Below the pieces are notes generated by a model. It was not told the DNA's origin, did not search any database, and saw nothing but the letters and a program-made list of their open reading frames with translations. A DNA stretch of 38,775 nt from DASZZZ01 sp036260375 (lineage in GTDB: Bacteria > Actinomycetota > CADDZG01 > WHSQ01): positions 1 through 38,775 of the forward strand of contig DASZZZ010000033.1 of assembly GCA_036260375.1 (NCBI GenBank), given 5' to 3'. Position 1 is the stretch's first letter; each line of letters opens with the position of its first letter. Below, in pieces: positions 1 through 9,808 of the stretch. The position numbers and the translations under genes were made by a program.

Positions 1-1526
1 CGTACGGCCGGCGTGGTGATCCGGAGGAGGAGGCTCGGGTAGACGCCGACGGCGAGAATCAGGACGAGCAGGGGCGCCCATGACAGCCACTCCTCCGCGA
101 GCACGTCCTTGAACGTGTGGCCCTCCCACTCGTCCTTCGGCCGGCCGAGGTTGACACGCTGGAGCAGCCAGAGGAAGTAGCCGGCCGTCAGCAGAGTGCC
201 GATCACGCCGAGCGTGAGTAGCACGCGGAACAGCGTCGTCCAGTCGGCGAGGGCGCGGGCCGGGTTGTACGCGCCGAGCAGCGACAGGAACTCACCCCAG
301 AAACCGGCGAGCCCCGGCAGGCCGAGGGAAGCGATGGACGAATAGGCCAGGATCCCGCCCAGCCAGGGGGTCATGATCGCAAGCCCGCCGAGGCGCGAGA
401 TCTCCCGTGTGTGGAATCGCTCGTGCACCGATCCGGCGACGAAGAAGAGCATGCCGGTGATCAGCCCGTGGACGATCATGGCGACGATCGCGCCGTTGAT
501 TCCGCGGTCCGTGAGCGTCGCGATGCCGAGCATCACGAATCCCATGTGTCCCACCGAGGAGAACGCGATGAGGCGCTTCATATCGGTCTGGGCAAGACAG
601 GCCAGGGACGCGTAGATGATCGCGATCGCCGCGAGCACCCCTATCCACGGGGCCCACAAGCGAACGGTCTCGGGAAGGATCGGCAGCGAGATCCTGACGA
701 AGGCGTAGGTCCCCATCTTCAGAAGGATCGCGGCAAGGATCACCGAACCGACGGTAGGGGCCTCCGTGTGCGCGTCGGGAAGCCAGGTATGGAACGGCCA
801 CATCGGAACCTTGATCGCGAACCCGAGGAACAGCCCGGCGAAGACGAGGTGGCCGAACAGCGGTGACCACGCGCCTGCCTGGCCGAGCTCGGCGAGCCTC
901 ACCATGTCGAAGGTGTGCACGACGCCGGCGCCGGGCTGGGTGTCGGATCGCAAGTACAACGCGATGAATCCCAGCAGCATGAAGATCGACCCGAACAGCG
1001 TGTAGAGGAAGAACTTGATCGCCGAGTATTCGCGCCGCGGCCCGCCCCAGACCGCTATCAGGAAGTACATCGGGACGAGCACGAGCTCCCAGAAGATGAA
1101 GAACAGCAGCAGGTCGAGAGCGATGAACGACCCGGTCATGCCGGTCTCGAGCAGGAGGATGAGGCCGAAGAACGCCTTCGCCTTGCCCGGCTCGGGGATG
1201 TGCCACCAGCAGTAGACGACGCAGAGGAACGACACGAGCAGCGACAGCTCGAAGAGCGGCAGCGATATGCCGTCGAGCCCGATGTGGTAGCGCGCGTCGA
1301 TCTGTGGGATCCACTGCGCGTCGACGTCGAGCTGGAACGATCCCGCGCGGCCGTAGTCGAACCTGAACGCGACGAGGATGCCCACGACGAGGGCGAGCCC
1401 CGCGAACGCCGTCGCGACGATTCGGATCAGCCGCTCGTTCGCGGCCGGGACGAATAGCAGCACGATCGTGCCCACGACGGGGAGGAACGTCGCGAGCGTC
1501 AGTCCCCAGTCGTCAAGCCACTCCAT
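1..1526 (-). CDS. nuoM: NADH-quinone oxidoreductase subunit M, 11-subunit complex I operon (3' end cut by window)
   Basis: This is an antiporter-like, proton-pumping membrane subunit of complex I. The ATG at 1526 gives an N-terminus MEWLDDWG followed by alternating hydrophobic helices, and the frame stays open to base 1 (about 508 residues). The family motif FWELVLVPMYFLI is present; its Glu is the conserved TM5 charge. HTWLPDAHTEAPTVGS and the lysine motif DMKRLIAFSSVGHMGF are also present. NuoM proteins are about 490-520 residues long, so only a few C-terminal residues should be missing. It starts 17 bases after the nuoL stop, with a G-rich run that could serve as ribosome site. A nuoN gene is expected just beyond the window. 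The identity is secure. Assignment to the 11-subunit type rests on the absence of nuoEFG upstream. Confidence 0.96.
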   Translation of the reverse strand, partial: MEWLDDWGLTLATFLPVVGTIVLLFVPAANERLIRIVATAFAGLALVVGILVAFRFDYGRAGSFQLDVDAQWIPQIDARYHIGLDGISLPLFELSLLVSFLCVVYCWWHIPEPGKAKAFFGLILLLETGMTGSFIALDLLLFFIFWELVLVPMYFLIAVWGGPRREYSAIKFFLYTLFGSIFMLLGFIALYLRSDTQPGAGVVHTFDMVRLAELGQAGAWSPLFGHLVFAGLFLGFAIKVPMWPFHTWLPDAHTEAPTVGSVILAAILLKMGTYAFVRISLPILPETVRLWAPWIGVLAAIAIIYASLACLAQTDMKRLIAFSSVGHMGFVMLGIATLTDRGINGAIVAMIVHGLITGMLFFVAGSVHERFHTREISRLGGLAIMTPWLGGILAYSSIASLGLPGLAGFWGEFLSLLGAYNPARALADWTTLFRVLLTLGVIGTLLTAGYFLWLLQRVNLGRPKDEWEGHTFKDVLAEEWLSWAPLLVLILAVGVYPSLLLRITTPAV

Positions 1527-1543
1527 TCAGCCGATGCCCCCTT

Positions 1544-3559
<2,016 letters not shown>

Positions 3560-3563
3560 GTCC

Positions 3564-3872
3564 TCACCACTTCATCAGCGACATCTCGTCGACGTCGACG
3601 GTGCTGCGGTTGCGGAAGATCAGGATCACGATCGCCAGCCCCACGCCCACCTCGGCCGCCGCCACCGCGATCACGAACAGCGCGAACACCTGCCCCGACA
3701 CGGCGGCGGCCTCTTGCAGCGTCGCGGAGAACGCGACCAGGTTGATGTTCACCGCGTTCAGCATCAGCTCGATCGACAGCAGCACCAGCACCGCGTTCTG
3801 CCGCGCGAGCACTCCGTAGACGCCGATCGAGAACAGGAGCGCGGAGAGGACGAGGAAGTACGCGAGCGGCAT
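3564..3872 (-). CDS. nuoK: NADH-quinone oxidoreductase subunit K (operon 1)
   Basis: A small three-helix membrane subunit of 102 residues, the usual NuoK length. Both functional glutamates are visible: one in LSIELMLNAVNINLVAF (TM2) and one in AAAEVGVGLAIVI (TM3). These form part of the central hydrophilic axis linking the quinone site to the pumps. The ATG at 3872 follows the nuoJ stop by 30 bases, with GGAGGGG located upstream at suitable spacing. The C-terminus ends in MSLMKW, closely matching the end of the second NuoK in this window (SLLKW). Identity is secure. Confidence 0.96.
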   Translation of the reverse strand: MPLAYFLVLSALLFSIGVYGVLARQNAVLVLLSIELMLNAVNINLVAFSATLQEAAAVSGQVFALFVIAVAAAEVGVGLAIVILIFRNRSTVDVDEMSLMKW

Positions 3873-3902
3873 CTCAGCACACCCCTCCGGCGCCGGCGCG
3901 CG

Positions 3903-4406
3903 TCATGTCTCCCGCCTCGCGATCACCACCGCGCCGACGAGGGCGGCCAGCAGCAGGATCGACACGACTTCGAACGGCAGCACGTATGCGGAGAAGATGA
4001 CGTCGCCGACGCTCTCGGTGCGCGTGCCCTCGGTCACGGCGAGGTCGACGGTGCGGCCCTCGAACGCGTCGATCATGATCCAGCTCGACACGCCGAAGAT
4101 CGCGCCCGCGCACACCGCCGCCAGCAGGCGCTGGTCGTTGTCGAAGGTCCCACGGCCGATCGGCGCACGCGTCAGCATGAGCCCGAACAGCATGAGCACG
4201 ACGATCGCGCCGACGTAGACGAGGACCTGCACCCACGCGACGAACTCGGCGAGCAGCAGCACGTAGAGCGCGGCGGCGCCCATCAGCGTGACGACGAGGT
4301 AGAGCGCGGCGTGCACGACGTTGCGCACGGTGACGACCCGCAGGGCCGCGACGCCCATCACCACGGCGAGGACCCAGAAGACGACCTCCTGCCACGTCTC
4401 GGCCAT
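3903..4406 (-). CDS. nuoJ: NADH-quinone oxidoreductase subunit J (operon 1)
   Basis: A five-helix membrane subunit, 167 residues, within the normal NuoJ range. It shows the family pattern of helix 1, then VRNVVHAALYLVVTL, then the conserved helix WVQVLVYVGAIVVLMLFGLML, which contains the TM3 pi-bulge region that couples quinone reduction to pumping. A final helix follows the typical FSAYVLPFEVVSILLLAAL. The ATG at 4406 shares its A with the nuoI TGA (TGATG), so translation is probably coupled to nuoI. It is shorter than the 194-residue NuoJ in the second operon, which has an additional polar C-terminus. Confidence 0.95.
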   Translation of the reverse strand: MAETWQEVVFWVLAVVMGVAALRVVTVRNVVHAALYLVVTLMGAAALYVLLLAEFVAWVQVLVYVGAIVVLMLFGLMLTRAPIGRGTFDNDQRLLAAVCAGAIFGVSSWIMIDAFEGRTVDLAVTEGTRTESVGDVIFSAYVLPFEVVSILLLAALVGAVVIARRET

Positions 4407-5956
4407 CAGCCGCCCGGCCCCCGGGTCCCCTTGGCGGCCCGCACGCGCGCCGCCTTGGCGCGCGCGACCGCCACCGCGTCGCTCGACCCCTTGGCTCGCT
4501 CCTCGGCGAGCACGCGCTCGTACGTCGCGTCGGGGCTCTCGGACTCGCCGCCGTCCGCGGGCGCGGATGGCGCCGCGGCCGCGGGGCCGGACTCGGCGGC
4601 GTCCGCCGGCGCGACCGGGCCCTGCTCGGGCTCCGGCTCCTCGGCCCGCGGCGCGCCCGCCTGGACCGGCTCGCGCGGGGCGCCCTGCGTCGGCGCGCTC
4701 GGGACCGGCGAATCGACCTCGACGGGCGTCGGCGCCCGCGGGATGCCGCGCTCGGCCTTGACGCGCGCGACCTTGGCGCGCGCCTCGGCGACCTGCGGCG
4801 ACGACCCCTTCTCGAGCTGCTCCGCCAGCACGGTGCGGTAGACCTCGTCGGGGTCCTCCGTGCGTTCGAGCACGACCGGGCGCGGCGGCTCGATCGGGAC
4901 CTCGACCTGGGGCACCTGCACGTCGGGCGCCGGCGCGGAGCCGGCCGCGGGGGCGGCGTCGCGCTCCGGCGCCGCGGGAGCTCCGGCCGCCTGCGCGGCG
5001 CCGTCCTTCGGGGGCTCGCGGTCGGCGCGCTCGTCGGCGGGTGCGCCGTCGCCGGACGGGGCGCGGTCGGTGTCCGTCGCGGACGCCTCGGGCTCGCCGC
5101 GCTCCGTCGCCGGCGACCCTTGCTCGGGGACGGTCTTGGCGCCGGGCTCCATCTGCGTCGCCTTCGCCTCGGCCTCGAGCCCGGGAGCGGGCTCGGGCGT
5201 GGCGCGCTCCGGCGCCGTCTCGGACGCCTGCTGGTCCGCCGGCAGCGACTCGACCGGGCGGGCCGCCTCGGTCGCGAACGTGCCCTCCTTCGGGGCTCCC
5301 GCCGCCTGCTGCGGACGGGCCTCCGCCGCCGACGACGTCGTCGTCGCGGGCCGGGCGCCGGTCGCCTCGACCGTGGCCGCACCCTGGGCGCGCGCCGCGG
5401 GGGCGCTCGGCATCCCCGGCATCTCGGCGCCGAGCTCGAGCTCGGGCGGCGGCAGCACCGTCGACATCCAGTCCGACAGCCGTTCCTTCTCGTGCGTCAG
5501 CTGGCGGATGTCGTACTCGGAGTACTCGAACTCACGGCTCCAGAACAGCGCGTCGTAGGGGCACACCTCGACGCAGATGCCACAGTACATGCACAGCGCG
5601 TAGTCGATCGCGAAGCGGTCGAGGACGTTGCGCTTGCGCGGCCGGCCACCGGCGCGCTTGGGCGGGAGCGTCTCCTTGTGCGAGTCGATGTAGATGCACC
5701 AGTCGGGGCACTCGCGGGCGCACAGCATGCAGACGGTGCAGTTCTCCTCCTTGAGCGCGATGACGCCGCGCGAGCGCGCCGGGAGGTCCTGCTTCTCGTC
5801 GGGATACTGGATGACGGTGTTGCGCTTGAACAAGTGCTTGAGCGTCACGCCCATGCCCTTGAGGAGCCCGAGCCCGAAGCCCGGCCGGCGCGCCGCGGCG
5901 AGACGAGCGTCGTGCTCGTCCGCGTGCGGCTCGATGCGTCGTTCGTCTACCGCCAC
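4406..5956 (-). CDS. nuoI: NADH-quinone oxidoreductase subunit I with a long Ala/Pro/Glu-rich tail carrying two 37-residue motifs
   Basis: This is the peripheral-arm ferredoxin-like subunit carrying two [4Fe-4S] clusters (N6a, N6b). The GTG at 5956, preceded by GAGAGG, gives 516 residues; NuoI proteins are usually 150-220. Cluster cysteines are C73, C76, C79, C83 (CTVCMLCARECP) and C122, C125, C128, C132 (CMYCGICVEVCP). The ferredoxin core ends near residue 170. The remaining roughly 340 residues are Ala, Pro, Glu, Thr and Ser rich, probably disordered, and contain two copies of a charged motif at residues 368-404 and 474-510, the second reaching almost to the stop. The same motif begins the cupredoxin protein at 27012-28145. 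Both halves are in one uninterrupted frame, and base composition does not change obviously, so it is a real extension rather than a merged gene. The tail's function is unknown; a cytoplasmic tether or scaffold is an inference. An upstream in-frame start at 6013 would overlap nuoH and lacks a ribosome site. Confidence 0.93.
   Translation of the reverse strand: MAVDERRIEPHADEHDARLAAARRPGFGLGLLKGMGVTLKHLFKRNTVIQYPDEKQDLPARSRGVIALKEENCTVCMLCARECPDWCIYIDSHKETLPPKRAGGRPRKRNVLDRFAIDYALCMYCGICVEVCPYDALFWSREFEYSEYDIRQLTHEKERLSDWMSTVLPPPELELGAEMPGMPSAPAARAQGAATVEATGARPATTTSSAAEARPQQAAGAPKEGTFATEAARPVESLPADQQASETAPERATPEPAPGLEAEAKATQMEPGAKTVPEQGSPATERGEPEASATDTDRAPSGDGAPADERADREPPKDGAAQAAGAPAAPERDAAPAAGSAPAPDVQVPQVEVPIEPPRPVVLERTEDPDEVYRTVLAEQLEKGSSPQVAEARAKVARVKAERGIPRAPTPVEVDSPVPSAPTQGAPREPVQAGAPRAEEPEPEQGPVAPADAAESGPAAAAPSAPADGGESESPDATYERVLAEERAKGSSDAVAVARAKAARVRAAKGTRGPGG
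4427..4537 (-). repeat. Second copy of the 37-residue motif in the NuoI tail (copy B)
   Basis: Codons 474-510 of nuoI. The protein begins SPDATYERVLAEERAKGSS and continues with VA, RAKAARVRA and a closing KG. The conserved positions are P, Y, VL, E, KGSS, VA, RAK and AR. It ends within seven residues of the NuoI C-terminus. It matches copy A and the N-terminus of the cupredoxin protein at 28035-28145 at most of these positions, with only variable residues differing. Confidence 0.85.
4745..4855 (-). repeat. First copy of the 37-residue motif in the NuoI tail (copy A)
   Basis: Codons 368-404 of nuoI. The protein begins DPDEVYRTVLAEQLEKGSS, then VAEARAKVARVKAERG. It sits about 200 residues after the ferredoxin core and is separated from copy B by a Pro/Ala/Glu-rich spacer of about 70 residues. 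The periodic charged and small residues in the second half would suit an amphipathic helix. This is a repeat seen by eye at the protein level; no family name is known to me. Confidence 0.85.
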
Positions 5957-5969
5957 GTCGACCTCTCGT

Positions 5970-6971
5970 TCACACGTACAGGACCCACGCGCCGGTCCCG
6001 AGGATAAGAGCAAGCCCGACCGGGATGAGGAACTTCCACGCGAACTTCTGCAGCTGGTCCTCGCGCACGCGCGGGAACGTCGGCCGGATCCACAGGAACA
6101 CGAAGATCATCAGCATCGTCTTCGCGAGGAACCACACGACGCCGGGCACGACCTCGAGCGGCTCCCACGGGACGACGGGCTTGTAGCCGCCGAGGAACAG
6201 CGTCGCGGCGATGCCGCCGAACGCGACCATGTGGCCCATCTCGGCGAACATGTGCGTGAAGATGTAGCGCATCCCGCTGTACTCGGTGAACGGGCCGGTG
6301 ATGATCTCCGACTCGGCCACCGGCATGTCAAACGGCACGCGCGTCATCTCGGCGACCGCTCCGATCGTGAACAGCAGGAACGCCACCTGTCCGATTCCGA
6401 TCGGCCACAGCGCGAACGGCCAGTCCTGCGCCTCGACGATCCCGACGAGCGAGAGCGTCCCCGCGAGCATCGCGACCGACGCCGCCGCGAGCACGATCGG
6501 AAGCTCGTACGCGATCAGCTGCGCCGCGGAGCGCAGGGCGCCGATCAGCGCGTACTTGTTCGCGCTCGACCATCCCGCCATGAGGATGCCGATCGTCGAC
6601 AGCGAGGAGATCGCGAGCAGGTAGAAGATGCCGACGTCGAGGTCCTCGACCACGAGGGCGCGGTCCATCGGGATGACGAGGTAGACGAGCACGATCGGCA
6701 CGAAGATCGCCGCGGGCGCGAGCGCGAACACGCGGCGGTCGGCGGCGGTCGGGATGATGTCCTCCTTGTAGAGGAACTTGAGCCCGTCGGCGAGCGTCGT
6801 GGCCCACCCGTGGAAGCCGCCCGGGTACATCGGCCCGAGACGGTGCTGCAGGTGCGCCATGACCTTGTGCTCGGCGTAGCCGCCGGCGAGCGCGCCGACC
6901 GGGATGATCGTCAGGATCACGAGGATCTTGACGAGCAGGATCTGCCAGTCGGTGAGGTCGATGTCCGGCAT
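5970..6971 (-). CDS. nuoH: NADH-quinone oxidoreductase subunit H (operon 1)
   Basis: The eight-helix membrane subunit that forms the quinone chamber with NuoB and NuoD; 333 residues. Family motifs include the early helix followed by HRLGPMYPGGFHGWATTLADG, then KEDIIPTAADRRVF, and the acidic loop MPVAESEIITGPFTEYSGMR. That loop contains the Glu cluster linking the quinone site to the proton path. The ATG at 6971 shares its A with the nuoD stop (TGATG). Compared with the second NuoH (408 residues) it is shorter at the C-terminus. The loop reads DMPVAESEI where operon 2 has the more usual DLPEAETEL. The gene order D-H rather than D-E-F-G-H marks this as the 11-subunit type. Confidence 0.96.
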   Translation of the reverse strand: MPDIDLTDWQILLVKILVILTIIPVGALAGGYAEHKVMAHLQHRLGPMYPGGFHGWATTLADGLKFLYKEDIIPTAADRRVFALAPAAIFVPIVLVYLVIPMDRALVVEDLDVGIFYLLAISSLSTIGILMAGWSSANKYALIGALRSAAQLIAYELPIVLAAASVAMLAGTLSLVGIVEAQDWPFALWPIGIGQVAFLLFTIGAVAEMTRVPFDMPVAESEIITGPFTEYSGMRYIFTHMFAEMGHMVAFGGIAATLFLGGYKPVVPWEPLEVVPGVVWFLAKTMLMIFVFLWIRPTFPRVREDQLQKFAWKFLIPVGLALILGTGAWVLYV

Positions 6972-8128
6972 CAGCGGTCGATGTCCCCCAGGACGAAGAA
7001 GAACGATCCGAGGATCGCGATCATGTCGGACACGAACGTGTCCTTGAGCACGTACGGCACCGCGGACACGTTGGAGTACGACGGCGTCCTGATCTTGAGC
7101 CGGTACGGCCGGCGGTCGCCGTCGGACACGAGGTACATCCCGAGCTCGCCGAGCGAGTTCTCGGTGCGCACGTAGACCTCGCCCTTGGGGGCCTGGATGA
7201 CGCGCGGCACCTTGCCCATGATCGGCCCCGACGGGATGCCCTCGATCGCCTGCTCGACGATGCGCGCCGACTGGTACGTCTCGTGCACCAGGACCCAGAA
7301 GCGGTCGAAGCAGTCGCCGTTCGGGGCGGTCGAGACGTCGAAGTCGAAGTCCTCGTAGACGAGGTACGGCTCGTCCTTGCGGACGTCCATGTCGATGTCG
7401 GAGCCGCGCGCGATGGGGCCGGAGACGCCGTAGGAGTACGCGACCTCCTTGGGGAGGATCCCGACGCCGATCGTGCGCTGCTTGAAGATCTCGTTGCCGA
7501 GCAACAGGTTCTCGTAGTCCGGCAGGCGCTCGATCGTCTGCCGGACGCCCTTCAGCGCCTGTGCGTAGAAGCCGCGCGGCACGTCCTCCTTGAGACCGCC
7601 GGGACGGAAGAAGCCGAAGTGCATGCGGCCGCCCGTCGCCATCTCGAGCGCCATCTGGATGTCCTCGCGCTCGCGAAACGCGTAGAACGTCGGCGTGATC
7701 GCGCCGAGCTCCGCGCCGAAGCTGGCGAAGAACATCAGGTGATTGAGGATGCGGTTCATCTCGCACATGATCACGCGCAGGTACTGCGCGCGCGGGGGCA
7801 CCTCGAGCTCCATGAGCTTCTCGACCGCGAGCGCGAGCGGGAGCTCGTTGTTGATCCCCGACAGCCAGTCCATGCGCGACACGAGGTTCGTGATCTGACG
7901 GTAGTCGCGCGTCTCGACGAGCTTCTCGTAGCCGCGGTGCATGTAGCCGATGATCGGCTCGGCGTCGACGAGCTTCTCGCCGTCGATCGTCGCGAGCAGC
8001 CGGAAGACGCCGTGCGTCGCCGGATGCTGCGGCCCGACGTTGAGGATCATCTCCTCGGTCTCGAACGCGGCCCCCGACGACCGGCGCGCCGTCTCGGCGA
8101 CGTCGCGCACGCCCTCGCCTATCGCCAT
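6971..8128 (-). CDS. nuoD: NADH-quinone oxidoreductase subunit D (operon 1)
   Basis: The 49-kDa-type subunit that lines the quinone-binding cavity; 385 residues. NVGPQHPATHGVFRL holds the conserved His, and GYMHRGYEKL the conserved Tyr, that coordinate the quinone headgroup. The helix with EMNRILNHL and the FREREDI region are typical. The ATG at 8128 shares its A with the nuoC stop (TGATG), so the start is well supported. At the C-terminus the sequence is AILGSFFFVLGDIDR; the usual family pattern has an Asp after GS-L/I, which here is Phe. Operon 2 keeps that Asp (SVDPIMGGVDR). Whether this affects activity is not known. Confidence 0.95.
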   Translation of the reverse strand: MAIGEGVRDVAETARRSSGAAFETEEMILNVGPQHPATHGVFRLLATIDGEKLVDAEPIIGYMHRGYEKLVETRDYRQITNLVSRMDWLSGINNELPLALAVEKLMELEVPPRAQYLRVIMCEMNRILNHLMFFASFGAELGAITPTFYAFREREDIQMALEMATGGRMHFGFFRPGGLKEDVPRGFYAQALKGVRQTIERLPDYENLLLGNEIFKQRTIGVGILPKEVAYSYGVSGPIARGSDIDMDVRKDEPYLVYEDFDFDVSTAPNGDCFDRFWVLVHETYQSARIVEQAIEGIPSGPIMGKVPRVIQAPKGEVYVRTENSLGELGMYLVSDGDRRPYRLKIRTPSYSNVSAVPYVLKDTFVSDMIAILGSFFFVLGDIDR

Positions 8129-8676
8129 CAGCCTCGACCTCCCGCGGCCGCCTCCTCCGGGTCCTTCGCCCCGGGCCAGTCCTTGACCATGCGGCTCGGC
8201 AGCCGGAACGACTTGCGCAGCGGCGTCCCCTCGAAGTCCTCCGGCAGGTAGAGGTTGACGAGCTTCGGGTGGCCCTCGAAGTAGATGCCGAACATCTCGT
8301 GCGTCTCGCGCTCGTGCCACAGCGCGCCGGCGAACAGGTGGGTGACGCTCGGGCACACGGGGCGCTCGAGGTCGACGGGCACGTGGACGTCGACGTGGAA
8401 GACGTGCTCCGGCGAGTAGAGGTGGACGAGCACCTCGAGGCCGCCGGGGTCGTCGGCGAACTCGGTGCGATCGATCGCCGACAGGAACGTGAAGAACTCG
8501 CAGCGCAACGACGGATCGGACTGCAGCCGCTCCATCACCGCGAGGTAGCGCGACGGCTCCACCACGACGGCGACGTGATCGAAGTTCAGGCGCACGTCAC
8601 GGACGTCGTCGCCGAGCGCGTCGCGCACGCGCGCGAGCGCGTCGTCGGGGGACAGCGGGTGCCGGTGGTGGGACAA
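8128..8676 (-). CDS. nuoC: NADH-quinone oxidoreductase subunit C (operon 1)
   Basis: The 30-kDa-type structural subunit of the peripheral arm; about 182 residues. The signature region reads HERETHEMFGIYFEGH, then LYLPEDFEGTPLRKSF, matching the family. The start is not certain: no ATG or GTG lies near the nuoB stop in this frame. A TTG at 8676 would sit 12 bases after GGGAGG, giving the N-terminus MSHHRHPLSPDDALA; a CTG nearer to the GGAGG has too little spacing. The nuoB stop falls inside the likely ribosome-binding region, so translation is probably coupled. The C-terminal stop overlaps the nuoD ATG by one base. Confidence 0.88.
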   Translation of the reverse strand: MSHHRHPLSPDDALARVRDALGDDVRDVRLNFDHVAVVVEPSRYLAVMERLQSDPSLRCEFFTFLSAIDRTEFADDPGGLEVLVHLYSPEHVFHVDVHVPVDLERPVCPSVTHLFAGALWHERETHEMFGIYFEGHPKLVNLYLPEDFEGTPLRKSFRLPSRMVKDWPGAKDPEEAAAGGRG

Positions 8677-8681
8677 CGCGC

Positions 8682-9212
8682 TCAGATACCTCCCGCGAGG
8701 CCCGGCTCGGGGATGTGCGGGATCACCTCGTCGTGGCCGCGCCACTTCGTCGACGGGTCCTCGTTGGCGATCTTCTCCTGGAGCCGCAGGATGCCCTGGA
8801 GCAGCGCCTCGGGCCGCGGCGGACACCCCGGCACGTAGACGTCGACCGGGATGATCTGGTCGACGCCCTTGGTGACCGCGTACGAGTCCCAGTACGGGCC
8901 GCCGCAGTTGGCGCACGAGCCCATCGAGATCACGTACTTCGGCTCGGGCATCTGGTCGTAGACGCGCTTGATCGGCGCCGCCATCTTGTCGGTCACGGTG
9001 CCGGCGACGACGAGCAGGTCGGCCTGGCGCGGCGACGCCGGGAACGGGATGACGCCGAAGCGGATGACGTCGAACTTGCTCGCGATCGTGGCCCCCATCT
9101 CGATGCCGCAGCACGCGAGACCGAACTGCATCATCCACAGCGAGTACTTGCGACTCCAGTTGAGCAGCCACGCCGCCGGCTTCGGCAGCTTGACCTTCTC
9201 GATCACAGCCAT
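8682..9212 (-). CDS. nuoB: NADH-quinone oxidoreductase subunit B (operon 1)
   Basis: This subunit carries [4Fe-4S] cluster N2, the last electron donor to quinone; 176 residues. The four ligands are visible: tandem C34-C35 in FGLACCGIEMG, C100 in SMGSCANCGG and C130 in VPGCPPRPE. An additional Cys at 103 (CANC) is absent from the second NuoB of this window. The ATG at 9212 is preceded by AGAAGG at good spacing and lies inside the end of nuoA, overlapping it by 10 bases. The N-terminal helix LLNWSRKYSLWMMQFG is typical of the membrane-facing surface. Identity is secure. Confidence 0.96.
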   Translation of the reverse strand: MAVIEKVKLPKPAAWLLNWSRKYSLWMMQFGLACCGIEMGATIASKFDVIRFGVIPFPASPRQADLLVVAGTVTDKMAAPIKRVYDQMPEPKYVISMGSCANCGGPYWDSYAVTKGVDQIIPVDVYVPGCPPRPEALLQGILRLQEKIANEDPSTKWRGHDEVIPHIPEPGLAGGI

Positions 9213-9571
9213 TCCAAGACCTTCTTTCGGACCGCGTAGAGCAGGGCGAGGGCGAGGATGCCGATGAAGATGACCATCTCGACGAACGCCTGTGTACCGA
9301 GGCGCTCGAACACGATGGCCCACGGGAACAGGAACACCGCCTCGACGTCGAAGACGACGAACAGCAGGGCGAAGATGTAGTAGCGGACGTTGGTGTGCTG
9401 CCAGCCGTAGCCGATCGGGTCGATGCCCGACTCGTAGGTCGTGTACTTCTCCGCGGTCGGGACGTCGGGGCGCACCAGGCGGGCGAGCTGCAGCGTGCCG
9501 CCCACGAGGACCGCGCCCACCAGCGCGAAGATCCCGATCGTCACGTACTGGCCGAAGTAGCCCTCAGGCAC
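9203..9571 (-). CDS. nuoA: NADH-quinone oxidoreductase subunit A (first gene of operon 1)
   Basis: A three-helix membrane subunit, 122 residues. YESGIDPIGYGWQHTNVRYY corresponds to the conserved loop. In place of the usual YECG it reads YESG, so the loop cysteine found in many NuoA proteins is absent; operon 2 has YECG. The helix LLFVVFDVEAVFLFPWA carries the conserved Asp and Glu. The GTG at 9571 is preceded by GGGAG with nine bases of spacing. It is the first gene of the minus-strand operon and faces away from the Rpf-like gene at 9809, so its promoter must lie in 9572-9808. Confidence 0.94.
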   Translation of the reverse strand: MPEGYFGQYVTIGIFALVGAVLVGGTLQLARLVRPDVPTAEKYTTYESGIDPIGYGWQHTNVRYYIFALLFVVFDVEAVFLFPWAIVFERLGTQAFVEMVIFIGILALALLYAVRKKVLEWL

Positions 9572-9808
9572 GTGCGTGCACTCCCGTTCGCGTCGAGCCG
9601 TCGTCTCGGTTTCCAGGACCCCAGGGCCGGGACCCGGACGGGCCGCCCGGGCGGTCTCCCGAGCGCCGCCCGCGCGCACGCCAGTCGACCTCGAAAGCCC
9701 TGGTTACCCGGCAGAAACTATCATGCAGGGCGACGAATCCGGGCCTTCGTACCCTCGTGAAGACAGATGCCCGGACCACTGCGAGCAGACCACGGAGGAC
9801 CGCCCGAC
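9572..9808. other. Divergent intergenic region between nuoA (operon 1) and the Rpf-like gene
   Basis: The longest gap in the window, about 240 bases. It must hold the start signals for both divergent transcripts. A GC palindrome CCGCCCGGGCGG is at 9643-9654, inside the probable nuoA leader. A TACCCT hexamer at 9750-9755 is a weak candidate -10 for the plus-strand gene. No clear -35, no copy of the Rex-like site found at 26928 and no small gene were seen. Confidence 0.5.

Noticed and set aside
4406..5446. NuoI tail as a separate gene
   Set aside because: No stop codon, start codon with ribosome site or change of frame separates it from the ferredoxin core.
9572..9808. Rex site upstream of operon 1
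   Set aside because: No TTGTGAA/TTCACAA pair with N4 spacing was found in this gap on either strand.
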